Made by a program: the position numbers and the translations under genes. Shown in pieces: positions 1-9,949 of a stretch of DNA of 64,000 bases. The notes beneath the pieces were generated by a model, which saw only the letters and a list, made by a program, of their open reading frames with translations, ran no database searches and was not told where the DNA came from. Position 1 is the stretch's first letter. Every line of letters begins with the position of its first letter. Source of the stretch: Metallyticus violacea (taxonomy: Eukaryota > Arthropoda > Insecta > Mantodea > Metallyticidae); NCBI GenBank assembly GCA_030762175.1, contig CM060843.1, forward strand, positions 25,859,001 to 25,923,000, in the 5' to 3' direction.

Positions 1-3000
1 GTATTGTAAGATTCGCAGGGCTTGTTTGTACTTCTCAGCTCATGCTTTGGCATAGTAACGGGCAAGTTTCCGTATTGTAAGATTCATAAGGCTTGTTTGT
101 ACTTCTCAGCTCATGCTTTGGCATAGTAACGGGTAAGTTTCCGTATTGTAAGATTCATAAGGCTTGTTTGTACTTCTCAGCTCATGCTTTGGCATAGTAA
201 CGGGTAAGTTTCCGCATTATAAGAGTTATAAAACTTGTTTGTACTTCTCAGTTCATGCTTTGGCATAGTAACGGGTAAGTTTCCGTATTATAAGAGTTAT
301 AAGGCTTGTTTGTAGTTCTACGTTCATGCTTTGGCTAATAACGGGTACGTTTCCGTATTATAAGAGTTATAAAACTTGTTTGTACTTCTCAGTTCATGCT
401 TTGGCATAGTAACGGGTAAGTTTCCCTATTGTAAGATTCATAAGGTTTGTTTGTAATTCTCAGTTCATGCTTTGGCATAGTAACGGGTACGTTTCCGTAT
501 TTTAAGATTCATAAGGCTTGTTTGTACTTCTCAGCTCATGCTTTGGCATAGTAACGGGTAAGTTTCCGTATTGTAAGATTCATAAGGCTTGTTTGTACTT
601 CTCAGCTCATGCTTTGGCATAGTAACGGGTAAGTTTCCGCATTATAAGAGTTATAAAACTTGTTTGTACTTCTCAGTTCATGCTTTGGCATAGTAACGGG
701 TAAGTTTCCGTATTATAAGAGTTATAAGGCTTGTTTGTACTTCTACGTTCATGCTTTGGCTAATAACGGGTACGTTTCCGTATTATAAGAGTTATAAAAC
801 TTGTTTGTACTTCTCAGCTCATGCTTTGGCATAGTAACGGGTAAGTTTCCCTATTATAAGATTCATAAGGCTTGTTTGTAATTCTCAGTTCATGCTTTGG
901 CATAGTAACGGGTACGTTTCCGTATTTTAAGATTCATAAGGCTTGTTTGTGCTTCTTAGTTCAAGCTTGGGCATAGTAACGGGTAAGTTTCCGTATTATA
1001 AGATTCATAAGGCTTGTATGTACTTCTCAGTTCATGCTTTGGCATAGTAACGGGTAAGTTTCCGTATTGTAAGAATTATAAGGCTTGTTTGTAATTCTCA
1101 GTTCATACTTTGGCATAGTAACGGGTAAGTTTCCGTATTGTAAGATTCATAAGGCTTGTTTGTACTTCTCAGTTCATGCTTTGGCATAGTAACGGGTAAA
1201 TTTCCCTATTGTAAGATTCATAAGGCTTGTTTGTAATTCTCAGTTCATGCTTTGGCATAGTAACAGGTACGTTTCCGTATTTTAAGATTCATAAGGCTTG
1301 TTTGTGCTTCTTAGTTTATGCTTGGGCATAGTAACGGGTAAGTTTCCGTATTTTAAGATTCATAAGGCTTGTTTGTACTTCTCAGATCATGCTTTGGCAT
1401 AGTAAAGGGTAAGTTTCCGTATTATAAGATTCATAAGGCTTGTATGTACTTCTCAGTTCATGCTTTGACATAGTAACGGGTAAGTTTCCGTATTGTAAGA
1501 TTCGCAGGGCTTGTTTGTACTTCTCAGCTCATGCTTTGGCATAGTAACGGGCAAGTTTCCGTATTGTAAGATTCATAAGGCTTGTTTGTACTTCTCAGCT
1601 CATGCTTTGGCATAGTAACGGGTAAGTTTCCGTATTGTAAGATTCATAAGGCTTGTTTGTACTTCTCAGCTCATGCTTTGGCATAGTAACGGGTAAGTTT
1701 CCCTATTATAAGATTCATAAGGCTTGTTTGTAATTCTCAGTTCATGCTTTGGCATAGTAACGGGTACGTTTCCGTATTTTAAGATTCATAAGGCTTGTTT
1801 GTGCTTCTTAGTTCAAGCTTGGGCATAGTAACGGGTAAGTTTCCGTATTATAAGATTCATAAGGCTTGTATGTACTTCTCAGTTCATGCTTTGGCATAGT
1901 AACGGGTAAGTTTCCGTATTGTAAGAATTATAAGGCTTGTTTGTAATTCTCAGTTCATACTTTGGCATAGTAACGGGTAAGTTTCCGTATTGTAATATTC
2001 ATAAGGCTTGTTTGTACTTCTCAGTTCATGCTTTGGCATAGTAACGGGTAAATTTCCCTATTGTAAGATTCATAAGGCTTGTTTGTAATTCTCAGTTCAT
2101 GCTTTGGCATAGTAACAGGTACGTTTCCGTATTTTAAGATTCATAAGGCTTGTTTGTGCTTCTTAGTTTATGCTTGGGCATAGTAACGGGTAAGTTTCCG
2201 TATTTTAAGATTCATAAGTCTTGTTTGTACTTCTCAGATCATGCTTTGGCATAGTAAAGGGTAAGTTTCCGTATTATAAGATTCATAAGGCTTGTATGTA
2301 CTTCTCAGTTCATGCTTTGACATAGTAACGGGTAAGTTTCCGTATTGTAAGATTCGCAGGGCTTGTTTGTACTTCTCAGCTCATGCTTTGGCATAGTAAC
2401 GGGCAAGTTTCCGTATTGTAAGATTCATAAGGCTTGTTTGTACTTCTCAGCTCATGCTTTGGCATAGTAACGGGTAAGTTTCCGTATTGTAAGATTCATA
2501 AGGCTTGTTTGTACTTCTCAGCTCATGCTTTGGCATAGTAACGGGTAAGTTTCCGCATTATAAGAGTTATAAAACTTGTTTGTACTTCTCAGTTCATGCT
2601 TTGGCATAGTAACGGGTAAGTTTCCGTATTATAAGAGTTATAAGGCTTGTTTGTACTTCTAGGTTGATGCTTTGGCTAATAACGGGTACGTTTCCGTATT
2701 ATAAGAGTTATAAAACTTGTTTGTACTTCTCAGTTCATGCTTTGGCATAGTAACGGGTAAGTTTCCCTATTGTAAGATTCATAAGGCCTGTTTGTAATTC
2801 TCAGTTCATGCTTTGGCATAGTAACGGGTACGTTTCCGTATTTTAAGATTCATAAGGCTTGTTTGTGCTTCTTAGTTCAAGCTTGGACATAGTAACGCGT
2901 AAGTTTCCGTATTTTAAGATTCATAAGGCTTGTTTGTACTTCTCAGATCATGCTTTGCATAGTAACGGGTAAGTTTCCGTATTATAAGATTCATAAGGCT

Positions 3001-3451
3001 TGTATGTACTTCTCAGTTCATGCTTTGACATAGTAACGGGTAAGTTTCCGTATTGTAAGATTCGCACTTGTTTGTACTTCTCAGCTCTTGCTTTGGCATA
3101 GTAACGGGCAAGTTTCCGTATTGTAAGATTCATAAGGCTTGTTTGTACTTCTCAGCTCATGCTTTGGCATAGTAACGGGTAAGTTTCCGTATTGTAAGAT
3201 TCATAAGGCTTGTTTGTACTTCTCAGCTCATGCTTTGGCATAGTAACGGGTAAGTTTCCGTATTATAAGAGTTATAAAACTTGTTTGCACTTCTCAGCTC
3301 ATGCTTTGGCATAGTAACGGGTAAGTTTCCGTATTATAAGAGTTATAAGGCTTGTTTGTACTTCTCCGTTCATGCTTTGGCTAGTAACGGGTAAATTTCC
3401 GTATTATAAGATTCACAAGGCTTGTTTGTACACTCAGTTCATGCTTTGGCA
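1..3451. repeat. 71-bp satellite array, about 48 monomers
   Basis: A head-to-tail array with a monomer of 71 bp: the motif gtattgtaag recurs at 1, 72 and 143. Each unit carries cttgtttgtacttctcag, tgctttggcatagtaacggg and aagtttcc. Units fall into recognisable variants (for example attcgcaggg, agagttataaaac, cttcttagttcaagcttggg) that recur in blocks. The attcgcaggg variant appears at about 1, 1490 and 2342, with a close relative at 3050. The array is open at the left edge of the window. The last unit (to about 3451) is broken after ctttggca. 71 is not a multiple of 3, so the open frames inside it are artefacts. Confidence 0.97.
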
Positions 3452-4014
3452 ATTTTTCTGAGTACTGTACCCAGTGCGCTTGCCAAATGGTTAACATATT
3501 CCTCTTTTTGCAGTTGAGATCACCAAGATGTTTAGCTCCTGAAGATGAGTGAACGTTTTATTGTCTCCGCCTGATAGTAAAGTGGCATACATAAATTCCA
3601 ATTCTACCAAAATGTTCTACATTTCAATGCCAATTGATGATCCACAATAATTCTTTGCATTATCATATTCATGGTCTTGTTTCCAAATATAACATTCTGG
3701 AGAATTACCTCCAAGTTCCTGCGTTGTAATATGACATGCAGCATAATATTTTGACAGTATTTAATAGCAAGTTACATGACAAGTAAGAAGATAAACAATA
3801 AATCCTATGCAATATATGGGAATGCGCCCTCTCTTATGCTGAACGCCATGAAAATTTGCAGCATTGGCAATAAGATCGTCAAGAAAGGAAAAAGAAAACA
3901 CTGTTCCATTCCTATTCACCTTTTCATTTCTTCTCCCACTTGATCCAAACAAGTATTTTCTGCTGTTGCTTCTATATAATAAACAATTTTAAATGTTCAT
4001 TCTATGACTTTTTG
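3452..4014 (-). pseudogene. Mutator-like transposase relic, C-terminal part
   Basis: Read on the minus strand with frame changes, this stretch follows the arthropod Mutator-like transposase family. A segment reads NAANFHGVQHKRG, then KNYCGSSIGIEM (the family's NY-GSS-ME block), then GGDNKTFTHLQELN (the G-D-K block), then QKEEYVNHLASALGT-LRK (family pattern KEECVNHV-KR-GT-LR). The order of blocks is right. Stops and frameshifts separate them, and the usual cysteine in KEEC is a tyrosine. The relic ends within a few codons of the satellite array. The family call rests on remembered motif order, not on a search. Confidence 0.6.
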
Positions 4015-4286
4015 AATAGTATTTAACGCCCGTTTTTACTACTGAGGCATCACAGGCGGTGGACCCTGATATACATGAAATGAAATGATAAATTGAGAAA
4101 GGATATTTTTAAAGGAAGGAAACATTTCAGGCCTAAGTTTAAGGTACCTTCCCGACATTTGCCATTTATGAGGACTGAGGAAAACCTGAAAAAAAACTCA
4201 GTCAGGGAGGACGGTCCTGGCTGGATTTGAGCCCCAGACCTCCCGTTCACGAGTCCGCGCCTTAACGACCTCGGCCACCCGTGGCG
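4015..4286 (-). mobile_element. SINE-1 copy a, tRNA-derived, inserted in the Mutator-like relic
   Basis: A copy of the window's SINE-1 family in reverse orientation. The head at the right end has a tRNA-like A box (tggccgaggtcgttaagg in sense) and a B-box region that here reads ggggctcaaatcc, so the B box is damaged. The body carries the family's ccaggttttcctcagtcctc block and the tail aacgggcgttaaatact. It lies between two pieces of the minus-strand transposase relic, so it inserted after that gene had landed. Confidence 0.9.
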
Positions 4287-4900
4287 ATCATCATTGCAAG
4301 ATGAAAAACATATAAAGGTTATATTCATCACTGCTGAAAATTGTTCTATTGATTAAAAACCTTGGCCAAATTTTGTATAAAAACTTAAATCCTTCTGTTG
4401 ACGTAGGCGTTCAAGTAGATGCATTACTGTTTATCATATTTGATGATTTTGATGAAGAGTTTCCATGCTCACAAAGTGGGCATTTAAAAGAGATTTTGCA
4501 TGCAAAATTTTGAAATTCAGTACATACTGTAACCTTTCTGCTATTTCACAAGCATTTTTTTTTTCATAGCATTGTCTACAGTTTGTGTCTATTATAATGT
4601 AACTAGAACTAGTATCTTGTTAAGGAGAAACATTCATTAGCTGTTGCACTTTCTTCTAAGGCAGAGAGCCTGATATTTACATTAGCATAACCCTCACTGG
4701 GATCTGCAAAGCTGGTTTCAGATGTAGATGTGGTAGGCACCAAATCTACTGTTTCCTTTATTACTACACAATGCATTTTCTTTCCTTGTCTTTGACTAAC
4801 GAGAGTGACTTTTCTGCTGAGCTAACTTTCTCTTCGCCACCTTTGAAACGTCCACAGATTGTATTCTGTGGAGCTCATTTCTTGTCATTACGTTTTATCT
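4287..4900 (-). pseudogene. Possible upstream part of the Mutator-like relic
   Basis: On the minus strand an open stretch of about 48 codons (roughly 4633-4780) reads VVIKETVDLVPTTSTSETSF and continues, with ordinary protein-like composition. A shorter open segment (CYEKKNACEIAERLQYVLNF, near 4500-4570) follows in another frame. Neither matches a domain I can name. Position and strand agree with an N-terminal or linker part of the transposase relic on the other side of SINE-1 copy a, but this is inference. Confidence 0.3.
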
Positions 4901-5131
4901 ACTAATTAACAATAACTTAACATATATAAAATAGCAAACACTTTATAATAAAACTTAGCACAACTAAATCGATAATAGCAATTAATAATAAAATTAATAG
5001 GCAAACTTTTCAAGTGCAAATGCTTCAAGATATCTGTAAGCTTGTATCCTTTCACTACAAACACGTGTTTCTAAGCAGCATTACTGGCAGCCCTGTGCTA
5101 ACGGCTACCAGCTAGCTACTATGTATTGAAG
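4901..5131. other. AT-rich spacer
   Basis: Unique-looking AT-rich sequence. No coding or repeat signal that I can support. Confidence 0.5.
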
Positions 5132-5132
5132 T

Positions 5133-5186
<54 letters not shown>

Positions 5187-5267
5187 TTCCTTTCTTTCTT
5201 TCTTTCTTTCTTGCTTCCTTCCTTGCTTCCTTCCTTGCTTCCTTGCTTCCTTCCTTGCTTCCTTCCT

Positions 5268-5314
<47 letters not shown>

Positions 5315-5374
5315 CTCCTTCCTTCCTTTCTCTCTCTCTGTTTCTTAATTCCTTCCTTCCTACTTTCCTTTCTG

Positions 5375-5405
<31 letters not shown>

Positions 5406-5481
5406 CTCCTTCCTTCCTTTCTCTCTCTCTCTTTCTTAATTCCTTCTTTCCTGCTTTCCTTTCTGTCTTTCTTTCTTTTTT
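5132..5481. repeat. CTTT/CTTC microsatellite, about 350 bp
   Basis: Almost pure pyrimidine tract of cttt units with interspersed cttc, cttg and ctct blocks. The segment containing tctctctctgtttcttaattccttcctt is repeated once with small changes (5310-5375 and 5403-5465), so part of the tract duplicated as a block. It ends exactly at the tail of SINE-1 copy b. The F/L/S-rich open frame across it is only a consequence of composition. Confidence 0.95.
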
Positions 5482-5748
5482 AATAGTGTTTAACGCCCTT
5501 TTGTACTATTGAGGCACCACAAGTGGTGGACACTGGTGATACATGAGATGAAATGATATATTGGGAAAGGATTTTTTAAGAAAACGTTCCAGGTCTAAGT
5601 TTAGGGTACCTCCCCAGCACTTGTGCTTTATGAGGACTGAGGAAAACCTGAAAAAAAAACTCAGTCAGGGAGACAGTCCTGGCAAGATTCGAACTCCAGA
5701 CCTCCCGCTCACGAGTCCGCGCCTTAATGACCTCGGCCAACCGTGGCA
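5482..5748 (-). mobile_element. SINE-1 copy b
   Basis: Reverse-orientation SINE-1. The tail (aatagtgtttaacgccc) abuts the microsatellite. The head, at about 5690-5748, keeps a B-box-like gagttcgaatc in sense and the A-box region tggccgaggtca. It faces copy c about 100 bp away, giving a long inverted repeat. Confidence 0.92.
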
Positions 5749-5851
5749 GTAAACGTAAACTATTTTAAGCTGAAAGCGCCTTTTCTCCATTCTACATCCT
5801 TGCACATTTAAAAAGTTGTTATTTTCGATTCGGCAAATGTACCCTGTCATA

Positions 5852-6104
5852 CAACCGCCATGGTGGCCGAGGTCGTTAAGGCGCGGACTCGTGAGCGGAG
5901 GTCTGGGGTTCGGATCCCGCCAGAACGTCCTCCCTGACTGAAGTTTTTTCCAGGTTTTCCTCAGTCCTCATAAATGGCAAATGCCGGAGAGGTACCGTCT
6001 TAGGCCTGGAACGATTCCTTCCTTAAAAATCCTTTTCCAATATATCATTTCATCTCTAATATCACGTGGTGGCTCTGTAGTAAAAAAGTGCGTTAAACAC
6101 TATT
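5852..6104 (+). mobile_element. SINE-1 copy c
   Basis: Forward SINE-1 running from accgccatggtggccgaggtc to cgttaaacactatt. The B-box region reads ggggttcggatcc. Nearly full length and in the opposite orientation to copy b. Confidence 0.92.
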
Positions 6105-6135
6105 CCAAAAAAGTGTCCTATGAATTTTAAAAGTC

Positions 6136-6440
6136 GGTCCTGGTGGTGTAGTGGTTGCCACACGTGCCTCCTATACCCAAGATCGCGGGTTCGAACCCGG
6201 CCACGACCGATGGATTTTTTCGGGCGTAAAAATCCTAAGTATGGCTTTCTTCGGAAAGGAAGTAAAGCCGTGGGTCCCGTGTCGTACATTTACGGCACGA
6301 AAAAGAACCTCGAGCCTGAAAGAGAGGCCTCTGAGCAAAATTTGTCGGCTGTTTCACGCCCTGATTTGAATGGGACGCTGATGACCTGAGATGTTAAAGA
6401 GCGTCCATAAATAAAACCAAAAAAAAAAAAAAAAAAAAAA
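6136..6440 (+). mobile_element. SINE-2 copy a, with poly(A) tail
   Basis: First of the window's SINE-2 copies. The head ggtcctggtggtgtagtgg includes an A-box-like segment, and gggttcgaacccggcc is a perfect tRNA B box. A shared body follows (ggattttttcgggcgtaaaa, then gtcgtacatttacggcacg), then gggacgctgatgacctgag. It ends in ccataaataaaacc plus a long A run. About 280 bp without the tail. The intact B box suggests a relatively young copy. Confidence 0.93.
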
Positions 6441-6659
6441 TCTAAAAGAAAAATACTAAGCCCAGTATGACCTCAGTGGATTTGTTGAAGAGAAATTCTC
6501 TAAAGATCGAGCTCTGAATTGTAACGCTATTCTTAAAGTAATTAATAACTCTAATTTCTTATACAGAACTAAGTAGGGTGACAGTAATTTCATAACAACA
6601 GGCCAAAAATGTTTAAAAAATGAAGGCCAGGCTGTTCTTGGATTTGTTTGCATGACGTG
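6441..6659. other. Spacer
   Basis: AT-rich sequence without a recognisable feature. Confidence 0.4.
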
Positions 6660-8110
6660 ACACCGAATAACGAAATTATACTGGCGATTAAAAGCTTAAA
6701 AAATGAAAAAGGACCCGGAATTGAAGGAATTTCATCTAAATTTGTGAGATTCTAGTAGTACCAGAAGTAATAGGCATCCTAGGAATAGTATTTATTAAGT
6801 TATTTAATGGAGAAAGATATCCAGATGCACAGCCAATGGCGCTTATACAATCAAAATTTAAAAAAAAAACAAAAAAAAAAAATCCAGGTTAACCCACGGG
6901 CGCTAGAGAACTACAGAGGTATATCGCTATTATCTTTGTTCTGTAAAGCGTACTGCAAGATTCTGTATGATCGATTAAGGGAATGGCCCAATGAATACAA
7001 TAAAATATCTACACATCAAGCAGGTTTTAGGAAAGGAATTTCTACGGTAGATAATATGTATATTCGCTTTAAAGATTCCAATAAATATAAACTTAAAAAT
7101 AAAATAGGATAAATCATACAACATATTGTTGATATTAAAATAACCTTCAATAGTGTACAGAGCAGTTGCTCTGAGGGTAAAAATGTCACGAAGTTGTGTC
7201 CAATAAAATGATAAAAAGCTCTGATGCAGATAAATAGCGACCTCAAATTCAGCGTTAAGGTACGTCAAAATGTAGATCAGTCACTAGAGGAGTTTGTCAG
7301 AGATTAATTTTATCTCCATTATTGTTTAATTTATTTACAGACACTATCTCAGATGGTCTTTTAGCGAAGGAAATGAATGCCCCTGAAGAGGATGGTACTT
7401 GATTTCCTTTGTTTTGTGACGATAAAATTATTTATCTCTAACAAGAGATGGTTTGCAGAAACACATTCAAATCCTAAAGGATTATTTATTGCTTGAAATG
7501 AAGTATGATGGTAAATATAAACCAAACCAAAAGAATGACATTTAAAAATACCCAAGTGCATGGCAGAGATAAGAAGCCTACAGTAGACAAAAAAATACAA
7601 AATGATAAAAATATTTGTTATTTGGGAGTAATCGTTATTTTTTTATTTGTTTTATTTCATATGAGCAACAAGGAAGAATGATGTCACTATTAAAACTCTA
7701 CTTAGACGCTCGCAAAGAAAGATCTTATTAACATTTACGGGAGCGCTCAGTACCTCACCTACCCTAGCTCTATTAGTATCGGCAGGAATATACCCAATTA
7801 ACCTCACAATTAAATTGAGGGGTACAATTTTTTTGGTGTAGGAAAAGAAATCTAGACAAGGGGGCTGAAATAATTGGCAGGCAGTAAAATACTGTACAGG
7901 AAATAAAAAAAAGACATTAAAATAACAGTGGCAAAGGGAATGGGACACTGTAGAGGTAGGTAGAAGAACCTATCAGTTATTTAACAATCTTTCGGAAAGA
8001 ATAAAAATTTAACATATTCAACCGACGAAAGGAACGATACATTACCTATCTGGACACGGTCCATACAAACGTATGAAGAAATAAGATGGAGATGTAACAG
8101 GCGTAATGAC
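6660..8110 (+). pseudogene. Decayed non-LTR retrotransposon (reverse transcriptase to C-terminal region)
   Basis: Scattered forward frames give the reverse transcriptase blocks in order. AIKSLKNEKGPGIEGISSKF (about 6688-6750) is the lead-in block. NYRGISLLSLFCKAYCKIL and HQAGFRKGISTVDN (6910-7060) are the fingers and palm blocks. RLILSPLLFNLFTDTIS (about 7295-7350) corresponds to the QG-LSP-LF block. A ruined FCDDKIIYL (about 7410-7435) stands where the YADD motif is expected. Further on, LSTSPTLALLVSAGIYPINL and TGHGPYKRM resemble the C-terminal region of LINEs with an RNase H-type end. Many stops, frameshifts and an A-rich insertion near 6860 show that it is dead. The clade cannot be fixed by eye. 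Confidence 0.7.
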
Positions 8111-9014
8111 AACAACCTAAAAACACGGACAACAATAACCATACAAACCATAATAGTGACAACTATAAATACTAGAAATTATAAACAATAACATGACATG
8201 ACAGCATATGATCAATCAACAATTCAATAACAAGAAAGCATATAAAATTAACGACTTTAACATTAACAATAATACCCATTGACCAGAGGGGAAGAACGGA
8301 GACGGAGAAGGGAGGATTCAGGAGTGATTGCTGTGTGAAGATCCAGGCAGGAGCAGAAGGGATCAAATGATGGACTGAGAGCCACAGAGGGGACGAAGTA
8401 TGGAAACTACGAAGGTTTATAAAATGATGAAAGTGTAAGCAAGTGGTGAATGCTGAGTAAATAGCGTGGCTGTTGTTCAGATTAAATTGAAAGTTTAAAT
8501 GTTTTCGGTCATAATTTGAACACTTAGGAGCGAAGTGAAGATAAGTAAGGTGTTGTTTTGGATAGAAGGTAGAAATGGAATCAAGTGAAAAGGGGAACGT
8601 GACATAAATAAAGTGTAGTAGAATAGTTAAAAATATAAATATTTATAAACCAATAAAATTAATAAAGGGAATAGATAGATTAAATAACTTTTTAGCTTAG
8701 GGGTGCTGGTTACCAGCACTGTAACCGTCAGTTTCCGATGGACGGCAGTTTTAGTTTCAGCAACAGTTTTTAGTTTTTAATTTAAGTTTTAGTAGTTAAA
8801 TTAAAGCAGTTATAATTTTGTTTGCTAATTGGCATTGCTTAAGTGGTTATTTTGCTCATTTGCTTTTTTGTTATTTTTGTTAATTACTTTTGTTTAATTA
8901 GTTATAGATATACTCTGTAAAATAATATTAAGTGCAAGAGATAAGAGAAAATATAATAAGCTATAGAAACTGTAATAATGTCCTAGTATAGGCACCAGGA
9001 CGACGTATTACAGA

Positions 9015-9017
<3 letters not shown>
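8111..9017. other. AT-rich spacer with a small hairpin
   Basis: No coding signal. At 8703-8719 a 7-bp stem with a 3-nt loop (gtgctgg tta ccagcac) is followed by a ccgtc...gacgg pair. Otherwise A/T-rich. Confidence 0.5.

Positions 9018-9059
<42 letters not shown>
9018..9059. repeat. (ATT)n microsatellite
   Basis: About 14 att units, directly at the tail of SINE-2 copy b. Confidence 0.9.
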
Positions 9060-9334
9060 CTATTTTATTTATGCACGCTCATTAACATCTCGGGTCACAA
9101 ACGTCCCATTCAATTCAGGGTGTGAAAAGGTGGATAAATTTTTCTGAGGCATCTTCTTTTGGGCTTGAGGTTCTTTTATGTGCCGTAAATGTATGACACA
9201 GGATCCACGGCTTCCCTTCCCTTCCGAAGGATTTACAATTTTTTTGACGTAAAAATCCATCGATCCTAGCCGGATTCGAACCGGCGACTTTGGGTTTACG
9301 AGGCAAGTATGTTTACCACTAGACCGCTAGGACC
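9060..9334 (-). mobile_element. SINE-2 copy b
   Basis: Reverse SINE-2 with the tail next to the ATT tract and the head at about 9265-9334. The B box reads cggttcgaatccggc in sense and the head end is gtcctagcggtctagtgg. This head differs from other copies (aaacccaaagtcgccgg rather than aaacccaagatcgcggg) and may represent a subfamily. Confidence 0.9.
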
Positions 9335-9890
9335 TACAGTAACCCTTAATATTTGTCTAGTAAAGGAGCAAGCATTTATCTGTTATTAATTATAAAGCAC
9401 GAAGTCAACCAAATGAATTTTACGCCTTCTGACTCGCATTCCAGACATACCAGTAGATATGCTAGACCACAGAATGCTGTGATTATCTGCTCTGCTATAT
9501 CAAAGAGAAATATGGGGATGAGGAAGAGCTGACCATGTAAATAAAATTCAAGTTGATTTTTGGAAAAGCGTTCTCGAACTCTCGAAAGGAACGTTAAACT
9601 GTGGGATCATGAAGAAGGTGGGTTGCTATGAAAATACGGTTAATAGTAAAACAAGGACAGTAAAACCAGATCACACTTCGTGCTAAATGATATAGACACA
9701 GAATACAAAATGTAACACCAACATTTTGGGTTGCAGAGTTGGAAAAAGGACTCGGAAGAATTGGCCTGGGTTCAATACGCCAACGAGACAATGAAGATAA
9801 AAAGTAATAAAAATGCACGGAAGAAGGTTAGAGATAATAGCAGGCAGGAAACCAAGGCAGAGTGTAACAGAAAAGTTTCCTTGAGCCTAT
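9335..9890. other. Spacer
   Basis: No recognisable coding or repeat content. A run of short frames in both directions, none convincing. Confidence 0.4.
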
Positions 9891-9931
9891 AGGTCTGTTC
9901 AAAAAGTTAGCGAATTTTGTGTTTTTTCGAA
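9891..9931. repeat. Solo fragment of a mariner inverted-repeat end
   Basis: The sequence aggtctgttcaaaaagt...gcgaattttgtgtttttt repeats the first roughly 42 bases of the mariner that starts at 9950, in the same orientation, separated from it by an (AT)n run. It may be a partial duplication or the stump of an older copy. Confidence 0.75.
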
Positions 9932-9949
9932 GGTATATATATATATATA

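Noticed and set aside
1..3451. CRISPR-like regular repeats
   Set aside because: The repeats are contiguous 71-bp units with no unique spacers, and the context is eukaryotic.
5126..5512. 128-codon plus-strand open frame rich in F, L and S
   Set aside because: It is a translation of the CTTT/CTTC microsatellite; absence of stops follows from composition.
6136..6210. Genuine tRNA genes at SINE heads (also at 9265, 52980, 57970 and elsewhere)
   Set aside because: B boxes and A-box-like text are present, but the same body and tail follow each one, and acceptor stems are not formed. They are SINE promoters.
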